From: Acidobacteriota bacterium
Lineage (GTDB): Bacteria > Acidobacteriota > Terriglobia > Terriglobales > Acidobacteriaceae
DNA: 13,281 nt
NCBI GenBank assembly: GCA_021802085.1
Contig: JAKAAZ010000089.1
Location: 1-13,281, forward strand
Reading direction: 5' to 3'
The notes below the pieces were generated by a model. The model did not search any database. It worked only from the letters and a program-made list of their open reading frames with translations, and had not been told where the DNA came from. The position numbers and the translations under genes are program-made. Positions 1 to 6,512 of the stretch are shown here, piece by piece. Every line of letters starts with the position of its first letter. Position 1 is the first letter of the stretch.

Positions 1-1
1 C

Positions 2-1051
2 AAGTCTGCGCGGTACATCAAAAAAAATACGATCATCCACTACGAGCGGTGCATCCGCAGCCTGAACTTGTTTTTCGGAGGCATGGCGCTTTCGGGAATC
101 CACCTCGGGCACATCCGCGAATATCAACTGGCGCGGCTGGAGGGTCGAGCGCCGTTCATTCGGAGGCGCAGGCCGCATGAAGAGCCGCGCGCGCTGCCAT
201 GCAAAGCTGGCCAGGTCAATCAGGAAATTGGGTTGCTGACGGCCATTCTGCGTCGCGCCAAGGTCTGGACGGATGAGATGAAGGAGTATTACGAGCAGCT
301 CCAAGTGGACGGCGAAGAGAAACAGCGGGCTTTGACGCCGGAGGAACAGCAGCGCTGGCTGGACGTTTCCGCAATGCGGCCGAGTTGGAGCGTGGTGCAT
401 TGGTATTCCGTGCTGGCGTTCGACACTACATGCAGCACGAATGAGCTGCGAGCCTTGCGGATCGGCGACGTCGATCTGATGCATCGCACGATCAATATCC
501 CATGGGAAGGTAGCAAGACGCGTGGGAGACGGCGCACCATCGCGCTTGAGTCGGCTGACGTGCTGTTTGCGGCTGAACGGCTGTTGGAGCGGGCGCGGGA
601 TCTGGGATGCGTCGAGCCGCAACATTATCTTTTCCCTTTTGGGCTGCGCGGCAAGGGGGAGAGACACGATCCCACGCGTCCGATGACGGTGAGCGGGTTG
701 AAGCGCCGGTGGGAAGAAGTTCGATCCGCTGCCAGGCTGCAATGGTTTCGCATGTACGACACTCGCCACACGGGAATCACGCGGTTGGCCGAGCGCGGCG
801 TGCCGCTGGCGGTTGCGATGTCGCGAGCAGGCCACATGTCGCCGAGAATGTCCGAGTGGTACACGCATGTGAGCGACGCAGTCCAACGGAAATGGATGCA
901 GATGCCGCTGATCAACGGCCCGCAGCGGCCGCGCCCGCTCCAGGCGGCGCTCTACAAGCCGCTGCCCGCGCCTGCGCCGATGCAGATCGAGGAGCGACCC
1001 GGCTACAAGTCGATCTATGTTGCAGGGGTGCGGATCGAGATACCCGCGTGA
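2..1051 (+). CDS. Tyrosine recombinase / phage-type integrase, 5' end cut by window edge
   Basis: Site-specific recombinase that would catalyse integration and excision of a mobile element. The frame is open to the first base of the window. The residues before the first possible internal start (TTG at 68) read like the core-binding domain (KNTIIHYERCIRSLNLFF), so the gene most likely starts upstream and is partial here. The C-terminal catalytic domain shows YDTRHT (Tyr at 755-757, Arg at 764-766), AGH (His at 833-835) and the nucleophile motif WYTHV (Tyr at 860-862). The usual box I T-G-L-R-x-x-E-L is replaced by TTCSTNEL, so a Ser (434-436) sits where the first catalytic Arg is expected; the first His of HxxR is Tyr. 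The gene ends 141 bp before a tRNA-Arg 3' half, typical of an integrase beside its attachment site. The family is clear; activity is uncertain because of the Arg substitution. Confidence 0.88.
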   Translation, partial: KSARYIKKNTIIHYERCIRSLNLFFGGMALSGIHLGHIREYQLARLEGRAPFIRRRRPHEEPRALPCKAGQVNQEIGLLTAILRRAKVWTDEMKEYYEQLQVDGEEKQRALTPEEQQRWLDVSAMRPSWSVVHWYSVLAFDTTCSTNELRALRIGDVDLMHRTINIPWEGSKTRGRRRTIALESADVLFAAERLLERARDLGCVEPQHYLFPFGLRGKGERHDPTRPMTVSGLKRRWEEVRSAARLQWFRMYDTRHTGITRLAERGVPLAVAMSRAGHMSPRMSEWYTHVSDAVQRKWMQMPLINGPQRPRPLQAALYKPLPAPAPMQIEERPGYKSIYVAGVRIEIPA

Positions 1052-1079
1052 GACGTTACGAAAGTTTTTCATTTAGATG

Positions 1080-1107
1080 TTGACATTGGGCGGATTGGAT
1101 GTATGGT
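1080..1107 (+). promoter_or_regulatory. Candidate sigma-70 promoter
   Basis: TTGACA at 1080-1085 and TATGGT at 1102-1107 are separated by 16 bp. The -35 box is a perfect consensus and the -10 box matches at four positions. It lies after the integrase stop and points toward the aldo/keto reductase, whose start is about 255 bp away. It would lie inside the element and read out across the attachment site. Seen by eye only; a chance match is possible. Confidence 0.35.
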
Positions 1108-1192
1108 GGAGAGGTTTTAGTTTTCTGTCCTCAGCTGTTCCGAATTGAAGTGCCAGGGATTTGAACGATAGCTTGCACCGCGCTAACCTAGA

Positions 1193-1239
1193 GCCTCCGA
1201 AGCGTTAGGTCACAAGTTCGAATCTTGTCGGGCGCACCA
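1193..1239 (+). repeat. tRNA-Arg(CCG) 3' half: putative attachment site of the integrated element
   Basis: The segment reads as the 3' half of a tRNA. It has a 7-nt anticodon loop CTCCGAA (1195-1201, anticodon CCG at 1197-1199), the 3' anticodon stem GCGTT, variable loop AGGTC (1207-1211), T-stem ACAAG (1212-1216), T-loop TTCGAAT (1217-1223), T-stem CTTGT (1224-1228, perfectly complementary), acceptor strand CGGGCGC (1229-1235), discriminator A and encoded CCA (1237-1239). No matching 5' acceptor GCGCCCG or D-arm is present upstream, and the 5' anticodon stem is only partly complementary, so it is not a complete tRNA gene. Integrases commonly use tRNA 3' ends as attB. A duplicated 3' half 141 bp after an integrase is therefore best read as attR/attL. 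Confidence 0.75.
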
Positions 1240-1257
1240 CTACATTCACACGACGCT

Positions 1258-1300
1258 GGTCGCGAGTTCGCCACCGGGGCGAATTCTGCCGGGCGCACCA
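1258..1300 (+). repeat. Second, degenerate tRNA-Arg 3' end
   Basis: Starting 18 bp after the first tRNA fragment, the sequence again runs GGTC, GAGTTCG and a terminal CGGGCGCACCA (1290-1300) identical to the acceptor/CCA end of the first copy. An extra stretch of about 11-12 nt (about 1271-1281) sits between TTCG and the next AAT, so the T-arm cannot fold normally. It looks like an older or recombined attachment-site scar in tandem with the fresher one. The identity of the 11-nt end is direct; the history is inferred. Confidence 0.55.
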
Positions 1301-1363
1301 GCCATCCAACCGGTTAGGCAGTTTTCGCCCCTCTAACTTTCGTATCGAAGGAGATGTACGCGG

Positions 1364-2395
1364 ATGAGTTATGTGCCGAATGAAAAACGATATCAGCAGG
1401 CCGAGTTTCGGCGCTGTGGGCACTCCGGGATCGTATTGCCGCCCATATCGCTGGGACTGTGGCAGAATTTCGGCGGCGCCGACGTCTTTGAAACCGGCCG
1501 TGCCGTCCTCCGTCGGGCATTCGATCGCGGGGTCACCCATTTCGATCTGGCCAACAACTATGGCCCGCCCTACGGCTCCGCCGAGGAAAACTTCGGACAC
1601 ATTCTGCGCAAGGATTTTCGCGACCATCGCAATGAATTGATCATCTCCTCGAAGGCCGGCTGGGACATGTGGCCCGGACCCTACGGCGTGGGCGGGTCGC
1701 GCAAATATATGCTGGCCTCGCTCGACGAAAGCCTCGATCGCATGGGGCTTGAGTATGTTGACATTTACTACTCCCACAAGCCGGATATGAACGTGCCGCT
1801 GGAAGAAACCATGGGTGCGCTGGTCACAGCCGTGCGGCAGGGCAAAGCTTTATATGTCGGCATCTCCTCTTACGACGCCGACCGCACCCGCGAAGCGGCC
1901 AAAATTCTGAAAAGCGAAGGCGTTCCGCTGCTGATCCATCAGCCTTCCTATTCCATGCTGAATCGCTGGATTGAAAAAGAATTGCTGGGCACGCTTGCGG
2001 AACTCGGTGTCGGCTGCATTGCGTTTTCTCCGCTGGCCCAGGGGCTGCTGACCGGAAAATATCTCAACGGAGTGCCGGAAAATTCCCGCGCCAAGGCAGG
2101 AGAAACGCTGCTAAAGGAGTTCCTCAGCGAGCAGAATATCCAGCGCGTGCGCTCTTTGAATGAGCTGGCAAAAGGTCGCGGTCAGACGCTGGCGCAGATG
2201 GCCATCGCCTGGGTGCTGCGCGATCCGCGCGTTACCTCGGCGTTGATCGGCGCGCGCAACGTAGAGCAGCTCAACGATTCGCTCGATGCGGTCAAGAAAC
2301 TTCAGTTCACTGACGCCGAGTTGAAGGAGATCGACCGCTTCGCGCAAGAGAGCGGGATCGATCTGTGGAAGGATGCCCGCGAAGGACGCGAGTAG
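1364..2395 (+). CDS. gpr: Aldo/keto reductase, L-glyceraldehyde 3-phosphate reductase (YghZ/Gpr) type
   Basis: NADPH-dependent cytosolic aldo/keto reductase. Family members of the E. coli YghZ type reduce L-glyceraldehyde 3-phosphate and also methylglyoxal and other aldehydes. The 343-residue protein matches YghZ in length and wording along its whole course: SLGLWQNFG, THFDLANNYGPP, GSAEENFG, DMWPGPYG, GGSRKY, GLEYVDIYYSH, LLIHQPSYSMLNRW, FSPLAQGLLTGKYLNG and a C-terminal RVTSALIGARNVEQL nucleotide-binding stretch. The AKR tetrad is complete: Asp61, Tyr66, Lys97, His138. The ATG is preceded by AAGGAG at 1348-1353 with 10-nt spacing, so the start is well supported. It is the first apparently chromosomal gene after the attachment-site scars. 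A promoter-like pair at 1080-1107 could drive it. The exact substrate cannot be read from sequence. Confidence 0.93.
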   Translation: MSYVPNEKRYQQAEFRRCGHSGIVLPPISLGLWQNFGGADVFETGRAVLRRAFDRGVTHFDLANNYGPPYGSAEENFGHILRKDFRDHRNELIISSKAGWDMWPGPYGVGGSRKYMLASLDESLDRMGLEYVDIYYSHKPDMNVPLEETMGALVTAVRQGKALYVGISSYDADRTREAAKILKSEGVPLLIHQPSYSMLNRWIEKELLGTLAELGVGCIAFSPLAQGLLTGKYLNGVPENSRAKAGETLLKEFLSEQNIQRVRSLNELAKGRGQTLAQMAIAWVLRDPRVTSALIGARNVEQLNDSLDAVKKLQFTDAELKEIDRFAQESGIDLWKDAREGRE

Positions 2396-2460
2396 CCGGC
2401 ACAGATTCCGTATCGATTCCTCGCATCTCCATCCCTCCTGCAAGCATCCACTGCATGAGA

Positions 2461-2494
2461 CACTTGGCAAGTGCGCTGGAGCCCCAGGGTACCC
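2461..2494. promoter_or_regulatory. Two perfect palindromes between gpr and bshC
   Basis: CACTTG-G-CAAGTG (2461-2473) is a perfect 6+1+6 dyad. GGGTACCC (2487-2494) is a perfect 8-bp palindrome. Both lie in the 146-bp gap between the reductase stop and the preferred bshC start, where an operator could sit. No regulator is identified and chance is not excluded. Confidence 0.25.
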
Positions 2495-2541
2495 GCCGCA
2501 ACAGCCGCGCAATCGGCCCATCCATCAGGAGTGACGCGCAG

Positions 2542-4146
2542 TTGAACGCAGATTGCTATCCCGTTACGGCGCTGCCCCACGTCAGCGATCTCTATCGCGA
2601 CTATGTGTCCGGCAATTGGGAGAAGCTGCGCGCGTTTTATTCCGATGCGGCTGCCGGGGGGGATCAGTGGATGCTCGATTCTCCCGCGATCGAGCCAGCC
2701 CATCGAGCGGCCATTGTCGAATTGCTGCGCCGGCAGAATCGCGGTTTTGGCGCGGACTCCGCGACAGAATCCAATCTCGATCGCCTCGCTCAAGGAGCTG
2801 CGGCCGTCGTCACCGGACAGCAGGTCGCGTTATTCGGCGGCCCGCTGATGACGCTGATGAAGGCAGCGACCGCGATTCATCTAGCCGGGGAGGCGAGCCG
2901 TTCCGGTCATCCCCATGTGCCCATCTTTTGGCTGGCCAGTGAAGACCACGACTTCGACGAAGTGAACCAGGCGACAATCCTCTGCGGCAACGAAATCACC
3001 ACGCTGCGCTTGCCGCAACCTTCCGCGTCGGGAAAACCGGTCGGCGATCTGCCGCTGGGCGATGCGATTCTGCCCTTGCTCGGCGAGCTGCGACGATGTC
3101 TGGGCGAGAATGTCACCACCGATTTGCTCTCTTCTCTTTACACTCCCGCCGCAACCTTCGCATCCGCTTTTGGCGGACTTCTGACACGCATCTTCAGCCG
3201 ATACGGTTTGATTGTGATCGACTCTTCGGCACGGCCGTTCCATGCGCTCGGCGCTTCGATCTTGCGGGCCGCCATTGAACGAGCCGACGAGATCCATGCC
3301 GCGCTAATCGAACGCACCGCCGCATTGGAGCAGGCTGGATACCACGCCCAGGTGATGGTCGGCGAATCCTCCAGCCTGCTGTTCCTGGTGGACGAAACCA
3401 CCGGCGCGCGCAACGCCCTGAAAAAAGTGGCGAACGACACATGGTCGGCGGGCCCGGCACAGTACACCACTGCTGACCTCATCCGAATCCTCGACACATC
3501 ACCTGAGCGCCTCAGCCCCAACGCCTTGCTGCGTCCAGTCGTTCAAGACACACTGCTTCCGACTTCTGCCTATATCGGCGGCCCGGCGGAGGTTGCCTAC
3601 TTTGCCCAATCGCAAGTCGTCTACCAGCGCATCCTTGGCCGCACCACTCCGGTCCTGCCACGGTACTCGGCCACGCTGATTGAACCAGCACTGGCGCGGC
3701 TGCTCGAACAGCATGGACTCGCGTTGCCCGATGTGTTGACTACCGGAGACGCGCTTGCTCATCAACTGGGCGCGCGGGCGATGCCAGTGGAAGGCAAGCG
3801 CAAGATCTCGGCCGCCGGGAATGCGCTGCACGATGAACTGGAAGCGGTCACGGCATGGATGCGCGCGCAGGATGAAGGGCTCGGCCATGCCGCCGACATC
3901 GCTGCATCGAAGATGCTGTACCAGATGAATCGCCTGCGCCGGCTCTCCGCGAATTTCCAATTGCAGCGCGATCCAAGCCTGCGCCGCCACGCCGATGCGC
4001 TCTGTCGGAACCTTTTCCCCAACGGCAACTTGCAGGAGCGCGTCTTCGCCGGAGTTTCCTTTCTCGTCCACGATCCAGCGCTCATCGACTTGCTCGTCGA
4101 ACAGGCACGCACGGGGAATTGCGGTCACCACGCGCTGTATCTATAG
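2542..4146 (+). CDS. bshC: Bacillithiol biosynthesis cysteine-adding enzyme BshC
   Basis: Putative cysteine ligase for the last step of bacillithiol synthesis: it joins L-cysteine to glucosaminyl-malate. Bacillithiol is the low-molecular-weight thiol of Firmicutes, Bacteroidetes, Deinococcus and Acidobacteriota. Family hallmarks are the N-terminal CYPVTALPHVSDLYRDY, VTGQQVALFGGP with GQQ at residues 92-94, FWLASEDHDFDEVN from residue 129, YIGGPAEVAYFAQSQVVY, a helical coiled-coil-like stretch before the C-terminus, and FPNGNLQER at 492-500. The frame is open back to 2365, but that segment overlaps gpr and has no family similarity. TTG at 2542 has AGGAG at 2527-2531 with 10-nt spacing and gives 534 residues, close to the usual family length of about 540. 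It starts 146 bp after gpr on the same strand. bshA and bshB are not in this window. Confidence 0.92.
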   Translation: MNADCYPVTALPHVSDLYRDYVSGNWEKLRAFYSDAAAGGDQWMLDSPAIEPAHRAAIVELLRRQNRGFGADSATESNLDRLAQGAAAVVTGQQVALFGGPLMTLMKAATAIHLAGEASRSGHPHVPIFWLASEDHDFDEVNQATILCGNEITTLRLPQPSASGKPVGDLPLGDAILPLLGELRRCLGENVTTDLLSSLYTPAATFASAFGGLLTRIFSRYGLIVIDSSARPFHALGASILRAAIERADEIHAALIERTAALEQAGYHAQVMVGESSSLLFLVDETTGARNALKKVANDTWSAGPAQYTTADLIRILDTSPERLSPNALLRPVVQDTLLPTSAYIGGPAEVAYFAQSQVVYQRILGRTTPVLPRYSATLIEPALARLLEQHGLALPDVLTTGDALAHQLGARAMPVEGKRKISAAGNALHDELEAVTAWMRAQDEGLGHAADIAASKMLYQMNRLRRLSANFQLQRDPSLRRHADALCRNLFPNGNLQERVFAGVSFLVHDPALIDLLVEQARTGNCGHHALYL

Positions 4147-4251
4147 ACGGGCAGAGTCGCGAGGACGCGGCCGCTTGCCCAGGCGAAGTTGAACATTGCC
4201 GAGAAGATGTATCCTGATGCGGAGCTTGAAATCGCAGAAGGGATGCGCCCC

Positions 4252-4563
4252 ATGAGTGCGAAGAATTCCAGCATTTTTGACATCACCTGCCCCGATTGCG
4301 GCGCCATCGTAAAGGTGGATGCGAGTACCCACGCCGTCATCGCGCACACGCCCGCCCCACGCAAGAAGACATTTGAAGATTTCGAAGCAGCCACGCGGGC
4401 ACTGAAGGACCAGGAAGAACGAAAACAGATGCTGTTCCGCCAATCCGTGGAAGCGGAAAAGAACAAGGATGACGTGCTGGAAAAGAAATTCTCCGAAGCC
4501 CTGCGCCGCGCCAAGGAATCGCCGAGTGAATCCCGTCCCTTGCGCGACTTCGACCTGGATTGA
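4252..4563 (+). CDS. Small conserved protein with CPDC motif and coiled-coil tail, function unknown
   Basis: A 103-residue soluble protein. Residues 9-17 (FDITCPDCG) hold a single CxxC pair (Cys13, Cys16), a half zinc ribbon that would need a partner or dimer to complete a metal site. Residues about 41-90 are Lys/Glu/Ala-rich and likely helical or coiled coil (EAATRALKDQEERKQ, DDVLEKKFSEALRRAKE). The frame can be extended to TTG 4189 or ATG 4207, but ATG 4252 has AAGGGA at 4238-4243 with 8-nt spacing and begins right before the conserved-looking part, so it is preferred. It follows bshC on the same strand by 105 bp and may be co-transcribed. I recall similar unnamed proteins in acidobacterial genomes but cannot assign a function. 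Confidence 0.72.
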   Translation: MSAKNSSIFDITCPDCGAIVKVDASTHAVIAHTPAPRKKTFEDFEAATRALKDQEERKQMLFRQSVEAEKNKDDVLEKKFSEALRRAKESPSESRPLRDFDLD

Positions 4564-4575
4564 TCGGATGAGTGG

Positions 4576-4652
4576 CATCGTCCTGAAGCGGAGCGAAGGA
4601 TCCTGTAGTCTGCGGCCAAACGCCGGGTCCTTCGCCTGCGGCTCAGGATGAC
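4576..4652. repeat. Imperfect intergenic inverted repeat with CCTGA..GCGAAGGA arms
   Basis: The left arm (4576-4604) and the right arm (4625-4652) are imperfect reverse complements over about 27 bases, around a 20-base centre. Shared blocks are ATC-TCCTGA-GC, GCGAAGGA and CC on opposite strands. It lies between the convergent CPDC-protein gene and rfbD. A related single arm occurs at 7748-7775, so it is a dispersed repeat family rather than a one-off terminator, though its RNA would fold and could limit read-through. Confidence 0.65.
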
Positions 4653-4658
4653 AAACTG

Positions 4659-4690
4659 TTCGCTGAGGACCCACACGGCGAATCGTTTTT
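4659..4690 (+). terminator. Weak Rho-independent terminator candidate for the bshC-side genes
   Basis: TTCGC (4659-4663) and GCGAA (4678-4682) form a 5-bp stem with a 14-nt loop, followed after 2 bases by six T (4685-4690). The stem is short and the loop long, so this is tentative. Its place, after the last plus-strand gene and just before the convergent rfbD stop, fits. Confidence 0.35.
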
Positions 4691-4702
4691 TATCCAGCGC
4701 TT

Positions 4703-5608
4703 TCAGTCCAGCGTATGCACGACAGCCTCCAGCGAGGCCTTCCAATCCGGCAACGTGCAATCGAAGACTCGCGCCAGTTTGCCGCAATCCAATTGAGAAT
4801 TTTTTGGCCGCTCGGCCGGTGTTGGATATTCCGCGGAAGAGATGGGCGTCAGATGCGCCAACTTCCTCGCATGAGCGGACTGCGCCCGAAGCCGAATCGC
4901 TTCCGACGCGAAGCCATACCAACTGGTTCTGCCGCCCGCCGTGACGTGGTAGACGCCAGATTTGGCGGCGGCGAACCCGCTGTGCCGCCAACGCTCCGCA
5001 ATGGACGCGGTGGCGAGCGCGATGTCGCGCGACCAGGTCGGCGCGCCAATCTGATCGTCGACGATCCGCAACTCCGGCCGCTCCATCGCCAGCCGCAAAA
5101 TCGTCAACAAGAAATTTTTTCCTTGCGCACCGTACACCCAACTGGTCCGCAGCGCCAGATATGGAATCCCCGCAGACGCCAGCGCCTGCTCTCCGGCCAG
5201 CTTGGTTTTTCCATACACGCTCAACGGATGCGTCGCGTCTTCCTCGACATACGGCGTCGCCTTGGCGCCATCGAACACATAGTCCGTGGAGTAATGGATC
5301 ATCGCCGCGCCAACCGTTTTCGCTTCCGCCGCCAGCGTAGCAACCGCGTCCGCGTTGACGCGCCATGCAAAATCCGGTTCACTCTCTGCTTTGTCGACCG
5401 CAGTATAGGCCGCGGCATTCACAATCAAATGCGGTCGCAGATCCCGCACCACGCTGGCAATGGAATAGTCGGAAGCGAGGTCCAACTCCTCATGACCCGT
5501 GGCTGTGACTTCACCCAAGCCGGCCAGTGAAGCAATCAGTTCCCGGCCAACCTGGCCATCGCGCCCGGTGACCAGGATGCGCAGGCCACCCGCATGCTTC
5601 GCCTTCAT
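4703..5608 (-). CDS. rfbD: dTDP-4-dehydrorhamnose reductase (RmlD)
   Basis: Last enzyme of dTDP-L-rhamnose synthesis: NAD(P)H-dependent reduction of dTDP-4-dehydro-L-rhamnose in the cytosol. The 301-residue length is normal for RmlD. An extended SDR nucleotide-binding site GRDGQVG occupies residues 15-21, STDYVFDG starts at 107, and the catalytic pair Tyr132/Lys136 lies in SVYGKTKLAGE. Other family blocks are NAAAYTAVDKAE and ALRTSWVYG. The ATG overlaps the rfbA stop by 4 bases (5605-5608), which implies translational coupling and makes it the last gene of rfbB-rfbA-rfbD. Open frames on both strands across this gene are shadows. Confidence 0.95.
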   Translation of the reverse strand: MKAKHAGGLRILVTGRDGQVGRELIASLAGLGEVTATGHEELDLASDYSIASVVRDLRPHLIVNAAAYTAVDKAESEPDFAWRVNADAVATLAAEAKTVGAAMIHYSTDYVFDGAKATPYVEEDATHPLSVYGKTKLAGEQALASAGIPYLALRTSWVYGAQGKNFLLTILRLAMERPELRIVDDQIGAPTWSRDIALATASIAERWRHSGFAAAKSGVYHVTAGGRTSWYGFASEAIRLRAQSAHARKLAHLTPISSAEYPTPAERPKNSQLDCGKLARVFDCTLPDWKASLEAVVHTLD

Positions 5609-6480
5609 ACCTCCACCTCGCGCAGAACCTGCAGCAGATAGTTTCCATAGCCGCTCTTGCCCAGCCTGGCAGCCAGTCGCTCCATCTGCGTCGCGTCAAT
5701 GTAGCCCAGGTGATATGCGATTTCCTCCGGACAGGCCACCTTCAATCCCTGGCGTTTTTCAATCGTCTGGATAAAGGTCGCCGCTTCAATCAAGGAATCC
5801 TGCGTGCCCGTGTCCAGCCACGCGAATCCGCGTCCGAGCACTTCCACGTGCAACTGGCCGCGCTCCAGGTACCAGCGATTGACATCCGTAATTTCCAGTT
5901 CTCCGCGGGGCGATGGCTTCAAAGACTTTGCGACCTCGACCACTTGCCGGTCGTAAAAATACACTCCCGTGACCGCATAGCGGGACTTCGGTTCACGGGG
6001 CTTCTCCTCGATCGAGATCGCCCGTCGTTCGGAATCGAACTCGACCACTCCGTACCGCTCCGGGTCCTGCACCGGATAGGCAAACACGGTCGCGCCATCC
6101 TCCCGTTGCGCGGCGCTTTGCAACATGCGCGAAAGATCGTGGCCATAAAAAATGTTGTCGCCCAGCACCAGCGCGGAACGCTGCCCATCGACAAATTGTT
6201 CGCCAATCAGAAATGCCTGCGCCAGCCCGCCGGGTTCCGGCTGCACCGCATATTGAAATGAAAGCCCCCACTGCTCGCCGGTCCCGAGCAGCGCCTCAAA
6301 TCGCGGCGTGTCTTCAGGTGTGGAAATAATCAGGACCTCGCGAATTCCTGCGAGCATCAGCGCCGACAGCGGATAGTAGATCATCGGCTTGTCATAAACC
6401 GGCAGTAGTTGTTTGCTGGCCGCAATCGTCAGCGGATACAGACGGGTCCCCGAACCTCCGGCAAGAATGATTCCTCGCAA
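5605..6480 (-). CDS. rfbA: Glucose-1-phosphate thymidylyltransferase (RmlA)
   Basis: First enzyme of the dTDP-rhamnose pathway: glucose 1-phosphate plus dTTP gives dTDP-glucose and pyrophosphate. The 291-residue protein begins MRGIILAGGSGTRLYPLT, the signature nucleotide-binding loop, followed by KQLLPVYDKPMIYYPLS, GDNIFYG (from residue 107), ERYGVVEFD, IEEKP and GFAWLDTGT. The start is TTG at 6478-6480. AGAGGAG lies 6 nt upstream (6487-6493 on the plus strand), and the LAGG motif begins at the canonical distance, so the rare start is credible. It lies 23 bp after the rfbB stop and overlaps rfbD by 4 bp. The ribosome binding site is immediately next to a hexamer repeat that also carries the rfbB stop. 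Confidence 0.95.
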   Translation of the reverse strand: MRGIILAGGSGTRLYPLTIAASKQLLPVYDKPMIYYPLSALMLAGIREVLIISTPEDTPRFEALLGTGEQWGLSFQYAVQPEPGGLAQAFLIGEQFVDGQRSALVLGDNIFYGHDLSRMLQSAAQREDGATVFAYPVQDPERYGVVEFDSERRAISIEEKPREPKSRYAVTGVYFYDRQVVEVAKSLKPSPRGELEITDVNRWYLERGQLHVEVLGRGFAWLDTGTQDSLIEAATFIQTIEKRQGLKVACPEEIAYHLGYIDATQMERLAARLGKSGYGNYLLQVLREVEV

Positions 6481-6488
6481 GCTACGCT

Positions 6489-6512
6489 CCTCTATTTCTA
6501 TTTCTATTTCTC
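6489..6512 (-). repeat. AAATAG hexamer repeat giving three in-frame stops at the rfbB-rfbA junction
   Basis: On the minus strand the rfbB end reads GAG then AAA TAG three times, then AGG AGC. So three TAG stops occur in the rfbB frame within 15 bases, and the last unit merges with the rfbA Shine-Dalgarno sequence. Change in copy number would alter the rfbB-rfbA spacing by 6 bp without changing where rfbB stops. Confidence 0.8.

Larger units (their letters stand above)
1052..1363 (+). other. Non-coding element end / attachment-site region
   Basis: This 312-bp interval lies between the integrase stop and the reductase start. It contains a promoter-like pair of boxes (1080-1107), the 3' half of a tRNA-Arg gene (1193-1239), a degenerate second tRNA 3' end (1258-1300), and the reductase ribosome binding site AAGGAG at 1348-1353. 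No open frame here looks like a gene. A minus-strand open frame beginning in the reductase and ending here reads PTRFELVT at its end, a familiar artefact of translating the antisense of a tRNA T-arm. Confidence 0.6.

Noticed and set aside
1141..1239. Complete tRNA-Arg gene
   Set aside because: Only the 3' half is present; there is no GCGCCCG acceptor 5' strand or D-arm in the preceding 60 bases.
1205..1777. Minus-strand open frame of 190 codons ending PTRFELVT
   Set aside because: It overlaps gpr on the other strand, and its end is the antisense of the tRNA T-arm, a well-known false ORF signature.
2365..2541. N-terminal extension of BshC
   Set aside because: The extra residues overlap gpr, lack family similarity, and the TTG at 2542 has a good ribosome binding site and gives the family length.
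4125..5366. Minus-strand open frame of 413 codons
   Set aside because: It is a shadow in another frame of rfbD and the antisense of the CPDC-protein gene, with low-complexity composition and no domains.
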